Translations under genes and position numbers: made by a program | Shown here: piece by piece, positions 11,162 to 21,700 of the stretch | Numbering within the stretch: the first letter of the stretch is position 1 | How the letters are laid out: every line of letters starts with the position of its first letter | Notes under the pieces: model-generated | The model's input: the letters and a program-made list of their open reading frames with translations, nothing else | Told to the model about the DNA's origin: nothing | The model's database searches: none | Source of the DNA: Saururus chinensis | Taxonomy: Eukaryota > Streptophyta > Magnoliopsida > Piperales > Saururaceae | Direction of reading: 5' to 3' | Assembly (NCBI GenBank): GCA_035235625.1 | Contig: CP141140.1 | Location: 5,910,685-5,974,684, forward strand | Length of the DNA: 64,000 nucleotides

Positions 11162-12151
11162 ATGGCATCGAACGCGGTGGTCGACGAGACCTCGGACCAA
11201 CAAGGGAGCGGCAGCTGCAGGGCCACCTTCTGGTGCTACGAGTGCGACATGAGCGTCGCCCTCTTCTCCTCCTCCCCTCCCCTCCTCTGCCCTCAATGCA
11301 GCGGCGACTTCCTCGAGCGCATGGACCAACCCCCTCTCCCCCTCCCTTCCCCTAACCCTAACCCTAATTCCTCTTCCGCCGAACCCCAATCTCTATTTGC
11401 CCGTACCGACTCCGATTCCGACTCCGACCCCCACTTCGTTTCCACCCCCTTCCCCGACGACTTCTTCATCGATCGCATCATTCACCACCTCGCTGATCCC
11501 GATCCCGATCCTGCCGACGACGATGCCGACGACGACGACCGCCGGGCCCGCCCTTCCTCCCCCGCCTCTGAGTCCTCCATTGGGGCAATCCCCACCCTCA
11601 AAATCACGGCCGAATTCCTCTGCTCCGATACGCACTTCTGCGCCGTCTGTAAAGATGAGTTCGTCATCGACGTCGAGGCCAAGCAGCTTCCTTGCAAGCA
11701 CATCTACCACTCCGACTGTATAATTCCGTGGCTCTCACAGCACAACTCCTGCCCTGTCTGCCGGTTCCGCCTCCCCTCCGAGGAAGGCGATCGTCGCCGC
11801 CGGCCCGGCCCCGAGCCTGTCTCGGGGAGGGTTTCACTCCGGTTTGACTTCGAGAGCTTGTTGGAGGAGGAGGACTATCTTTTCCGGACTCGGACTACTT
11901 TGAGGCGCATTGCGAGGAGGCACAGGCTGTTCTTTCCATCGGTGCGTTTGGTGCCTGAAGCAGTGGACTCCTCGCAGTTAGCACAGGCGGAGACTAGCTC
12001 GACGGGACCCGCCAACAGTGGGGAGACCGTATCGAGTTGGCCTGTGGAAGGGGAAAGTGTTGTTGGTGATGGTGGCCACGGGGTCGGCGGCAGGGTGGTT
12101 GACGAGGATGGGGATGCCGTCATGTCAGAAGTCAGAGGTCTTTTTAATTAA
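11162..12151 (+). CDS. RING-H2 E3 ubiquitin ligase with N-terminal zinc ribbon, intronless, 329 aa
   Basis: This is the first ATG in a long open frame and is followed by MASNAVVDE, as expected for the family. An N-terminal zinc ribbon has Cys25, 28, 43 and 46 (WCYEC and CPQC). An acidic, Asp/Pro-rich linker follows (about 55-140), then a RING-H2 finger with Cys160, Cys163, Cys178, His180, His183, Cys186, Cys197 and Cys200 and the E2-contacting Pro-Trp (P189, W190). The C-terminus is basic then Gly-rich. This layout matches plant RING-H2 ligases of the RDUF/RHC1A-like group, many of which act in stress signalling; there is no clear DUF1117. The linker's Pro-Asn stretch is encoded by three CCCTAA repeats. 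Family assignment is firm; substrate is unknown. Confidence 0.93.
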   Translation: MASNAVVDETSDQQGSGSCRATFWCYECDMSVALFSSSPPLLCPQCSGDFLERMDQPPLPLPSPNPNPNSSSAEPQSLFARTDSDSDSDPHFVSTPFPDDFFIDRIIHHLADPDPDPADDDADDDDRRARPSSPASESSIGAIPTLKITAEFLCSDTHFCAVCKDEFVIDVEAKQLPCKHIYHSDCIIPWLSQHNSCPVCRFRLPSEEGDRRRRPGPEPVSGRVSLRFDFESLLEEEDYLFRTRTTLRRIARRHRLFFPSVRLVPEAVDSSQLAQAETSSTGPANSGETVSSWPVEGESVVGDGGHGVGGRVVDEDGDAVMSEVRGLFN

Positions 12152-13000
12152 GTGGCTCTGAGTATGTTCTCTGCGGAAGGTTATCTGTTTTTCCTATTGT
12201 CGCTCACAATCAAGGTTAATTTCTTGCTCTCTGCTTTTTTTTCTTAGTTTGCATATACCTCATTTTCTTCTCCCAATATTGGTTATTTTATTAAAAATGC
12301 TAATGATATTGTGTATATCAGTTGTATCTCTATTAGTTTGGGCTGTATTGTGAATATTTGGTCAAAGTACTTGTGTTCCGGTGAGATTCTATGTTGCATG
12401 CGATTTTCTGAAGGTATAGTCTTTTCCTATTAGAATTTAGTAGGTCTAACTGGGAAATGAAAATGGTCTAAAAAAGTTTATTTTATTCAGGGTTTGGAGA
12501 ACAACTATGACTGAAAATGTAAACACTAGATGTAAGTTAAGTAAGTGACCCACTATAAAAGATGTAGTTATGTTTTAAAACCCAAAATATTCTATAAAGG
12601 ACCAATTAGATGTCATTTGATCGTAGACTTAGGGTGAGAGGATGGTGGTAATGTTTTTGATAGGGATGCTGTTCCATTTTTAAAGTGAGATGCAACATTA
12701 GAAGCGGTTGCCATTGGCTTATTCTTTTAAATTGAACCGGTCGTGGGAGTACAAATACCAGTGTTTTTGAGAAGAAACTGGATACATCCTATTATAGCTG
12801 TCATAAAAACGTTGAGATGGACTAGTGTAAAGAAAGGCTATTGATATCTACAACTTAGAGATATGATAGTTCAGTCTATGACTAGATGAAAGGTGCTACA
12901 ACCAAAAAATTCAGCTGACATTGTCTCCAAATTATAATTGTCATTACAGGTTCTTGTATATAGAAACTTAGAATTATGATGATGAACACCTTTTTTACTA
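12152..13000. other. 3' flank of the RING gene
   Basis: AT-rich sequence after the stop codon, likely including the 3' UTR. No coding potential or clear polyadenylation site was identified. Confidence 0.4.
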
Positions 13001-13156
13001 GGATAGTGATATTCCCACAACAAAAACACCCACAAAAACTCACACAAGAGTTTTGATTGGATTTAACAAGTTGGCCCCACACAAAGTTCGCATGGGCTCA
13101 CTTATCTATCTAGACCAATCAAAACTTGTGTGAGTTTTTTATGTGAAAATATTATT
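13001..13156. mobile_element. 156-bp foldback MITE, 10-bp TSD
   Basis: The left end GGATAGTGATATTCCCAC and the right end, ending GAAAATATTATT, are inverted relatives. Inner arms share ACTCACACAAG and TTTTGATTGG in opposite orientations. The flanks are identical 10-mers TTTTTTACTA (12991-13000 and 13157-13166), although the T-run makes the exact length uncertain. A 9-10 bp duplication points to Mutator-like mobilisation. Confidence 0.75.
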
Positions 13157-13519
13157 TTTTTTACTAAGTGAATTTGGAGGAATGTGATGTACAAATCATC
13201 AATTTAGCCTTGATAGGTTAGGACACTTTTAACATTAAATTTTTTTTTCTTTTGAGATGCATGGAATTGGGCCCCTCCAGATGAAGAAAGCTACGGAATA
13301 GGTAGATTGGTTGGTGATCTTTTGTCGCCTTCAATTTTCAGTGATTGGTGGGTGTTGTGAATTAGGTAGCTGTGATTAGATAGTAAGATTTTGGTGTACT
13401 TGTATGACTAGGTTCCAGTCTTTTAATGTCTGTGTTTAATAGTCACTTCATTATGTTGGTTTGAAAGACAGGTATTGTTTATCCAGTTTTGAATACATAT
13501 CTTGATTCTAGCAGTACGT

Positions 13520-13609
13520 AAGGATGTGGTAAGATGAAATGCTGCGCAAGGTTGAGATAAATTTAAGGATGTGGTAAGATGAAATGCTGCGCAAGGTTGA
13601 GATAAATTT
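13520..13609. repeat. Two perfect tandem 45-bp units
   Basis: The unit beginning AAGGATGTGGTAAGATG and ending GATAAATTT occurs at 13520-13564 and again at 13565-13609, with no difference seen. Perfect identity suggests a recent local duplication. Confidence 0.9.
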
Positions 13610-13847
13610 ATTTATACAGACCTTGGCTAGGATATTTAGACCAGTGAGATTTGCGCATCCCTGAAAAATGGGATAGACAATGCCTTTCTTTTGTTGTCTG
13701 TGCAGCATCAATGTGCTTATTTTTATGTGTTATGTTCAAATATATTCAAACTAATTTAAAAAGATCTAGATTAGTGGAAAGGCTTTTTGTTTCTTGTTAC
13801 TTGCTATAATTGTAAATTTATTTATGTGAAGAAGGCTTTTTCAATAG

Positions 13848-14912
13848 TATGAATTAGTGTGAAGTTGCATTTGTCATCACTTATTACCACTATCAAAGAT
13901 TTTTTATGTACCAATGTCTCTTTTAATACTTCTTTGTTGATTTGGAATTTCTGGAGCTTTATACTTTTTATGTGGAACCTTTGGGTGTTTTCTCTCCGAA
14001 GTTATTGTTATGGCTTGGTTAGGAGGCCCATTAGGATTACTGGATTAATAGTTTGATTAATTAGTGAGTTTAATTAGTTTAGTTAATTATGAGTTATTTG
14101 TAAATTTTGATAATTAGTCATAATGGGCTTTTAGGGTAATATTTAAGCCCATTTAGGAGTTTTATTTAATGTGAGGGATACACCCTTTTTTCAGGGAGTG
14201 AATGAACGAATTAGAACTCTCTTTAAGTTCATTATCCTTCTTCCCATCCTCTGACCTAATTTATCATCTTAATTCTTCCCCTTTCATCTATCTTCTCGTC
14301 TAAAACCCTAATTCCTTCTCCTCTTTGTCTAGCCTTCTCTATTGTCCTTTCTCAATCTCTTGTTCTACCTATATTTCCCTAATTTTTTACTCGTAGATCC
14401 GTCGATCTACAACAGTTATATAGGTAAGTTCCAGTTTTCCTAAAATATGTTGTGGTTTTGGCTGCTTGTCATTTCACAGTTGTTGTATGGTGTTATCTTT
14501 GCTTGCTTTTGGCTGGAAAGCTGGGATCGGCAGGTAAAAAACCAACATTTTTTTATAAATGCTGTTGAAATACTTTTATTACTTTATATGTATGAATTAG
14601 TGTGAAGCTGTTTTTGTCGTCACTTGTTACCACTATTAAAGATCTTCCATGTACCGATGTCTCTTTTAATACTTCTTTGTTTGTTGATTGGGGATTTCTG
14701 GAGCTTAATACTTTATATGTGGACCCTTTAGGTGTTTTCTGTCCAAAGCTATGTAGATAAGTTTCAGCTTTTCTAAAATCAGTTGTGGTTTTGGCTGCTT
14801 GTCATTTCACGGTTGTTGTATGCTGCCATTTTTGCTTGCTTTTGGCTGGGAAGCTGGGATCGATAGGTAAAGACCAACATTTTATATAAATGCTGTCGAA
14901 ATATTTTTAATG
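13848..14912. repeat. Tandem duplication, about 325-bp units; first copy split by a solo LTR
   Basis: Copy A runs from about 13848 to 14580 and is interrupted at 14006-14414. Copy B runs from about 14591 to 14912. Both begin TATGAATTAGTGTGAAG and share long stretches such as GTCTCTTTTAATACTTC and GGCTGCTTGTCATTTCAC, with scattered substitutions. No reading frame is conserved between copies. A leftover 3' UTR or intron of the upstream gene is possible but not shown. Confidence 0.8.
14006..14414. mobile_element. Solo LTR, 409 bp, TSD GTTAT
   Basis: It starts TGTTATGG and ends CTACAACA, so it has TGTT...AACA termini. It is flanked by GTTAT at 14001-14005 and 14415-14419. The uninterrupted sister copy at about 14745-14770 supplies the empty site, which confirms both boundaries. 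No internal coding region remains, so it is a solo LTR left by LTR-LTR recombination. Confidence 0.9.
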
Positions 14913-14942
14913 CATTCATAGCTAGGTTGTGATAAAGAATTA

Positions 14943-15161
14943 CTCCCTCTGTTCCATATCAAGTGCCATTTGTGAAAAGTGTAATGTTTAAGGAAGATGA
15001 GAAGCAACTTAGACCACAAAAGAACAAAACTCTTACTAACTTGGATTCTCGCAACTTTTACTAACTCTAACTTAGATTTTCATGAGCATGGGAAATAGGA
15101 CACTTAATGCAGGACAAATGTTCTTTTTTTAAATGGGGCACTTATTATGGGACAGAGGGTG
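14943..15161. mobile_element. Stowaway MITE (Tc1/mariner type), 219 bp
   Basis: Terminal repeats begin CTCCCTCTGTTCCAT on the left and, read inversely, CACCCTCTGTCCCAT on the right, close to the Stowaway consensus. They are flanked by TA dinucleotides (14941-14942 and 15162-15163). No coding capacity. Confidence 0.9.
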
Positions 15162-15163
15162 TA

Positions 15164-17943
15164 TTATATATTTTCTGCTTCCCTTTTTTTGCGTAAACGG
15201 ATATCTTCTCTTTTAAATATTTGTCTGTAAACAAGTAAAAGTCAAGTCTGCCAATGACTAGAAATTTTGTAATCATCTCTGATCTAACCCAATTTCTGTC
15301 TCTTCTAATATAGGTTCTTTGCAGTTTATGCAGTATGTATAGTAGCTGTTTCAGGATCTATGGAAGAATTGCCAACTGTAATTAGTTTATATTAATTTGA
15401 AATGCTGAGTCGCACTGGAAGCCCCATTCACTTGGAAGCTAAATGTTGTGAAATATTTGCTATTTTGCTTTCCTTTTCCTGGCAATTGTTGGTGGGAAGC
15501 CGTTACCGCTATATTATGAACTGTTGTCCTTTTTGTACATGAAGTCCTCTTTTGCTCTAGAATAGCCTTTCTTCTTTTCTAGCGTTCACTATTACTGGAT
15601 ATATGACCCTGGTTGTGGAAGTTAGTGTATGACACCTTATGGATCGGTTGAATCTTGCATAAAGGTGGAAAGGGAATGTGATGGACCAATGTATTTGCAA
15701 AAGAAGTAATTTGTTTCTTGGATTAAAAATGCCATGTATGCTCACGCCAGGGACGCTCAAGTAATGCTCGCTATGAAGAAGGCATGGGAGGCCGTATGCG
15801 GGCCACGAAAAACTGTTCTTGAATAGGAACAAAGAACGTAAATGTATGTGTGCATATAGACGGGAACATAAAGCAACACACCCAACAATATGCAGGTACA
15901 CACATTAGGGGCCTTTAATAGCTGCGAACATGTTGCATGAGTTCTTGACTGTAAGGGTAAGTAGAATATTTCTAGCGGGGGTTGAATAGGGCAACTGCCA
16001 AATGCTAATTTTACTTTTTAGAATGGGAAAAGCAACCCAACTTGGGCTTTCCTTTGGCCTTGGCAATAAAATATTTTCCTGAACAATGACCAACGCTGTT
16101 GACGATGCTACATGGGACTCCTAACATGGTAGTGTAGAGGCTCTGTGTACCATATTATGAGCTTCATGTACAATAGTTACATGTACAATAGAGGCTGGAG
16201 CCCGTTTAGGCTAGACATGTTCTCTTTCATAACATAAGGTGGCATATAATTTTTGCTCCAAATCAGATAATAGGGGAGTTTTATTTATGAAGGTGGTCAT
16301 CTTTTTTTCTCCCAAATACCAATGCTCAAACAGGCACACAAAGAAAAGAAAATTAAACTAAAATTCAGCATTGGGAATGATATCATGGAAAGCATGACCA
16401 TAACAGTTCACAAGCAGGGCAGGAAGGGAGGGGAAACGCTCGCATAAGAATCTGTCCAGAGTTGGTAAAAACATCAGTAATCACGTTAGCCACATGGACA
16501 TGGTGGAACCTCTCAAGCATAATATGAATTTGCTAAGACGCTCATGGTGATCTTTGGCGATTTTACCGAGATCCTGAAGGAGAGAAAAGTCACCTGATTG
16601 GGTGCCCTTGGTTGTTGAGTCATGCCGACATATAAGGTTCTTTCTAGATTGCGGTGGACAAATTTTTGGTTTGCGATGCGTTCTCCACTTATCAATTTTG
16701 CCTTTCAGCCTTTTCCATTATCGGGCGTCTAGTTTGTGTCTCTCGGCCTTACACCCAGTCGCTTCTCCCTTTCTTTCCCCCCTTGTGCGGCTCCTCTATC
16801 TTCCGTATTTGGATGCCCTCTCCTTGTTATATTGTGATGTCTCCTCTCAACCTGAATGCCAAAGTTCTCCACTTTTTCACTTTTGATTTTGTAAATAGCC
16901 TTAGATATTCTCTTTTTGTTGGCCATTGCAGCTTTCACCATCTTTTTTTCCCCTAATATTTTGTAATAAAGTTTTTAGCTTTTGTGCATTGGTAGGCTAT
17001 CATCGGCATGGGCATTCGTAGGTCTAATCCCTCGTGCTCCCAGAGTTGAGGTCCTTGCTTGGAACCCCTGTCATTGGGTATGCCCCATTTTTTGTTAATT
17101 TTTGTACTTTAGTAATTATAGTGATGAAATAAATTCATAGAAAGTCGACTAAATCAAGCATGTAAGCTCTATCCCTAAACAAAATTCACCCTCCCTACTG
17201 GTGCTTTAGAATCACTTAAGCGTCTTTCATCCAGGATAAGATGATCCACCACGGGTAGTATAAGCACTTTCACACAACATATGCAATGAACCAACATTAT
17301 GAAATTGCTCTCACATAATACGGTAAGAAAATCTAGTAAAGGATGATTCATAAAAATAATTTTTTAGTATGTTATAAGAAAACTCGTTGAAGACAACCCG
17401 TCTTTTTCAAACGGACGTGTTTGCCCGTTAATGGACACATTTGGGTGAAAAGAAAACCAGACTCATTTTGGATTAAGAGAAAATCAAATAAATTTATCCC
17501 AAAAAAATAATTATCTTGTTGACCCAACCCAATCAGACCCTGCTCAGCCGACTGCACGTGCGAGCTTAGCTGGCCGGATGACAGTGACAACGAGCGCATG
17601 TGTGTTTGTGTTAGCTCACCTTGGTACATGAGTCTAATATGTATCTCCCCCACAAAAGTGGGGTAGCCCAAGTGCCCAACTTAAAAGGTCAAACTTGTGC
17701 CTTATATATTAACACCATCACAATTTCTTAAACGAGGTGAGGCTACTCATAACCTTCTACCATTTGACATGTGCGATTCTCATTTACTTGAAAGTGGGCT
17801 TGAGCTCTTAATACCCAAATGACCTTAGCCCATAAATCCACTTTCTAACAGTTTTTTCTAAAAAAAAATGTAAACAAACTCAAGTGTAAAATCAACTAAT
17901 TTAAACTATGTGTGAATTTAGAAAAAAAAACATGTAATATAAG
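15164..17943. other. Intergenic, nothing recognised
   Basis: Moderately AT-rich DNA. Frames of up to about 110 codons at 15557-15901 and 16600-16956 have no family resemblance and overlap on both strands. No element boundaries were found. Confidence 0.4.
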
Positions 17944-18100
17944 CAAGGATGGAGCTGGGGAGGGGGGGGGGGTCTAGATAGGGCCATGGCCCCCCCTAAC
18001 CCATTAAAAATTCTTATTATGCCTGTAAAGCATTAATGGCTTTTTCTCATTGGTGCAACAAAGTGGCCCCCCTAGTGACTTTTTCCTAGCTCCGTCCCTG
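17944..18100. mobile_element. Short hAT MITE, 157 bp, TSD AATATAAG
   Basis: The left end CAAGGATGGAGCTGGG and the right end, read inversely, CAGGGACGGAGCTAGG form the terminal repeats. The flanks are perfect 8-bp duplications AATATAAG (17936-17943 and 18101-18108). A G-run at about 17957-17972 and a C-run at about 17990 can pair internally. Confidence 0.88.
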
Positions 18101-18246
18101 AATATAAGTTACAAGATTTATTATTAATTGGATGACATTAATTGAAAAGTAAATTAGAATTGAGTTGAAAAAATCGAGTTTTAATTCACAGGTTTGTTGC
18201 ACTTGAATGTTCAACCTTAAGTTCAAATGAATCTTAGTATCATGGT

Positions 18247-19375
18247 TAGGGCTGGGAAAATCCAACCCGACCTGCTTAACCATGTACCCGACCTGACCCG
18301 ACTACAGGTAGGGTCAGGGTTAGGGTTTAGGCTTTTGACTCGTTTTGAATTTAGGGTCGGGTTGAACCCGACCAACCGGACTTTTACCCGACTACAAATA
18401 ATAAAGAACCCTATTATTATAGTGTTGGTCTATTGGACTTATTTTTACTAATATTATAGTGTTTGTTTAAACATAGATTTAGGCATAAATAAGATGTTTG
18501 AAGTATAGGTGTGACCACATATATTTTGGGATAACAGAGGACACTATCTTCAAAGTGTGGTTGATTTATATATAGTTTAATTTCTTTTATGTCATTCTTT
18601 TAGGTGTGGTGAATAGAATGAAAATATGCTATATTTTGTTGTATTCATTACTCATCATCTCTCCTTCAGAATGACACATTACACACTAGATTTACCTTTG
18701 TGTTAAAGATCAGGCAATCATAATAGGGAACATGTAACCAGATAGGTGAATAATAAAGCTCGATGAGGGACAATTTTCGGAGGAGGACAATTTTAATCAA
18801 GTGTCATTTGTTGCAAAGGAGGGTAGGGGTATGAGTAGTCATAAAGAAGTAGTTATTGAAAATTTGAAATTAAGGCATGCTGAAACGCATAATCCTCTCT
18901 GGCCATTAAAGAAATAATGTTTAATCTGTTTTGCGTTGGTATATGAGTTTGCAAAAGCCAAGTGGGTTGATCATGAGTAAACAAACATTGAAGGTCTATT
19001 TTGTTTTCATTCTCTTAGAATGGAGAAAATGTAACATTATACCTCTAAGGTCTTCGTTGATGGCTACTACAAAAAAATATCTGCCACAAATTAGTCAAAG
19101 AACCAAACATTACAAATTAATGTTTTAATATATTTAATTTCATTTGTGTTTGCCCTTTGCAAAGAGAAGATATATGATACGAGTCTAACAAAAAAATTGA
19201 GGAAAAAAAGTAGGGTTACCCGCATACCCGACCCGATCCGACTCAAGTAGGGTTAGGGATTGGATTTTCGACCCGATTTAAAAATAGGGTCGGGTCATGA
19301 CCCGACCCGATTTCAGTGAGGGTCAAGGCCAACCCGGACCCGATTTGACCCAACCCGACCTGATTCCCAGCCCTA
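18247..19375. mobile_element. Non-autonomous hAT element, 1129 bp, TSD ATCATGGT
   Basis: It begins TAGGGCTGGGAAAATCC and ends GATTCCCAGCCCTA, so the termini are inverted. The flanks are perfect 8-bp duplications ATCATGGT (18239-18246 and 19376-19383). Subterminal regions are packed with GGGTCGGGT/ACCCGACCC motifs, a typical hAT transposase-binding arrangement. No transposase frame is present. A second copy is at 29576-30632. Confidence 0.92.
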
Positions 19376-19619
19376 ATCATGGTGATCGAAGGTGCACTTA
19401 TTACAACTTTTTGTTGGTGTTTAATTTCAAAGTTGAAGGCGCAACCTAAGCAATTAGAATGGGCAACCTCGAAGGTAAGCACAAGTCCGATTACTAGAAA
19501 AGTAGAAAAAAATTAATTTAACATAAGGGAAAATTATTTAAATAATAATTATTATCAAACTAACCCGCTTTGGAAAATATTTCCCAAAGTAGTGTTGGTT
19601 TTCGCCACATAGGCGCCAG

Positions 19620-20144
19620 TAGGGGTGTAAACGACGTCCGTTTGTCCGGTGTCCATTCGCGTCCGCGTCCGTCCGCACTAAAATGGACAATATTTATTTT
19701 TGTCCGTCCCAAATATAGACGGATATGGACAAGGGTTAGCCGTGTTCGCAGCCGTCCGTGTCCGCCAACTATATATTTTATTATTATTATTATTTTTACT
19801 TTATACTAAATTACTAACCTATGTCACATAGTTAATCTTCACAACAAGATTGTAAATAATACATATTATATTCTCATATGTTTTTTATAACATTATTATT
19901 TATTTATTTTTTAGATTAAACTATCTTACTATTATTATAACTTATTTTTTAATTAATTTTTTACCAACCACCCTTAATTTAAGAACAAAAGAGTATATGT
20001 TAAACTTTCACCTTCATTCCGTCCGTGTCTGTCCGTTTCCGTCTGTGTCTGTCATGGACAAATACAGACGGACAAATACTTTGTCCGTGTCAAAATAGAC
20101 GGCTGCGGACATGCCTTGTCCGCGTCCGTCCGTTTACACCCCTA
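19620..20144. mobile_element. hAT MITE, 525 bp, nested in the left MULE arm
   Basis: The terminal repeats are TAGGGGTGTAAACG and CGTTTACACCCCTA. The flanks GGCGCCAG (19612-19619) and GGCGCCAA (20145-20152) are an 8-bp duplication with one difference. The subterminal sequence is full of GTCCGTCCG/CGGACGGAC motifs. The right MULE arm lacks the insertion and serves as the empty-site comparison. Confidence 0.92.
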
Positions 20145-20247
20145 GGCGCCAACCAAGAGTTGGTGCCTACGTGGCTTTATTTTAGAATTTTTACCTAATT
20201 TCGTCCTTTGGAAAGACGAAATCAAATGATTTCATCTAAAAAAATTA

Positions 20248-20280
20248 AGTGATTTCGTCATTCGAAATGACGAAATCACT
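20248..20280. repeat. Palindrome, 15-bp arms, in the left MULE arm
   Basis: AGTGATTTCGTCATT and its exact inverse are separated by CGA. The right arm has a matching near-palindrome at about 21814-21846 (GGTGATTTCGTCATTCG with its inverse). Confidence 0.85.
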
Positions 20281-20365
20281 AGAGGGAGGAAACCACCTTT
20301 AAGGTGATTTGAAATCACCAAACACATTGCAGTTTGATGTAACTGCAAGTGCAGATCACTTTATT

Positions 20366-20584
20366 TTATTTTATTACGATTTCGTCGTAACTTAGGTTTT
20401 GATGCAGCTTTGTTTCATCCATGTTGAACCCTTGTTGGCGTTGGCGGTCCATTGCAAGTCTTGCTGCTGCAAATCCTCCATATCCACCCTCCTGCTCCTG
20501 CCTACCTCCAGCAGATGCACCCCCTCCAAATGCAGACCAGACTCCAAACATGGCAGACCCACTGTTAGCCAGAGAGTTCATCAA
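20366..20584 (-). pseudogene. Coding-like stretch in the left MULE arm (unknown origin)
   Basis: An open frame encodes a Gly/Ala-rich peptide with motifs AFGGGASAGGRQEQ and YGGFAAARLAMDRQ. The same stretch occurs inverted in the right arm at about 21520-21700, where it reads on the plus strand. It is much better conserved between arms than the outer arm sequence. I do not recognise the source gene. It may be a second captured fragment that became part of the terminal repeat. Confidence 0.45.
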
Positions 20585-20595
20585 GTCCTAGAGGT

Positions 20596-21511
20596 GTACT
20601 GCTCCATGGAACCAGTGGCACCCCCCATACCCTCGCCTTCCTCTGCTCCGACAGTAGTGCAATCCCCAGAGTGCCAATGAACCACAATGGAACAACCACA
20701 GTGTAGCCAACTCGCTCGTGTTCCAGTAGACTGCTATGAAGATCAAAGATTCGACAACAACGAAGAGGAAGAGGGTGAATTTGATGGTGGAGGCCTTGGG
20801 AGTGACGTCTTTGACGTAGTATCTCCAGACGAGAAGTGCAACGGCCATGAGCATGAAGATGAAGAGCGTGCTGATGGAGCAGACGCTGGATAACATGTCC
20901 ATGCTGGTGAAGCAGCTGCAGATGGTGATGAGCAGCATGGCATTCACGGGCGTGCCGGTCTTGGGGTGCACTATTGCGAACACCGGCGGGATCATGTGGG
21001 CGCGTGCGATTTGGGTCGTGTACCTGGCCTGACCCAGCGCCCCTACCAACATGCAGATCGCCATGCCCTTGAGCACCCCCAGCGCCACCATGTACTTGGC
21101 CCATTTCATTCCGACACTCACGAAGGCGATGGAGTAGGCAGCGTTGACGTCCATCTAGGTGTAACTCTGCATCATGCTTAGCGATAACGCCATGATGCAG
21201 TAGACAATGGTGATGATGCTCATGGAGCTGACGAGGCCTAATGGTATGTCCTTTGCCGGGTTCTTGGTTTCCTCGGCCATGGTGGCGATCAAGTCGAAGC
21301 CGGTGTACAACAAGTACATGACGGCCGCTGCCTGGAAGACGCCCTTGACCCCGAAGGTTAGAAAAGGAACCATGTTCTTTGGATTGCCGCGGATTGAAAG
21401 CGTAATTTCTTTATTGCTGGAAACGTCGCAACAACTACACTCCATACCCGAGTCTCTACACCAGCCAGCTTCTGGAACAATGGATGAGATCTCACATCGA
21501 AAATGAGACCC
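20596..21511 (-). pseudogene. Captured fragment of a cationic amino-acid transporter (CAT/APC family)
   Basis: Read on the minus strand, the fragment covers roughly the middle third to half of a plant CAT transporter. It shows TMAEETKNPAKDIPLGL near 21250, GQARYTTQIARAHM near 21020, HPKTGTPVNAM near 20950 and SISTLFIFMLMAVALLVWRYYV near 20850. At 21154-21156 an in-frame TAG separates MMQSYT from MDVNAAYS, where relatives continue without a break. Near 20720 a frameshift precedes ARVWGVPLVPW. The N- and C-terminal membrane segments are absent. Source: a CAT gene elsewhere in the genome; transport function is not possible from this copy. Confidence 0.88.
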
Positions 21512-21519
21512 ACCTCTAG

Positions 21520-21700
21520 GACTTGATGAACTCTCTGGCTAACGGTGGGCCTGCCATGTTTGGAGCCGGGCCTGCATTTGGAGGGGGTGCATCTGCTGGA
21601 GGTAGGCAGGAGCAAGAGGGTGGATATGGAGGATTTGCAGCAGCAAGACTTGCAATGGACCGCCAACACCAAAAGGGGTTCAACATGGACAAAACATAAC
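21520..21700 (+). pseudogene. Coding-like stretch in the right MULE arm (inverse of the left-arm copy)
   Basis: The same Gly/Ala-rich peptide as in the left arm, here on the plus strand, ending with a TAA near 21699. Differences from the left copy are few and include changes altering the tail (MDKT in place of MDET). Confidence 0.45.

Noticed and set aside
11393..11710. Gly/Val-rich antisense frames over the RING gene
   Set aside because: Composition mirrors the sense codons; no independent domain.
16513..16956. Cluster of overlapping frames on both strands
   Set aside because: None resembles a known protein, and they contradict each other in strand and frame.
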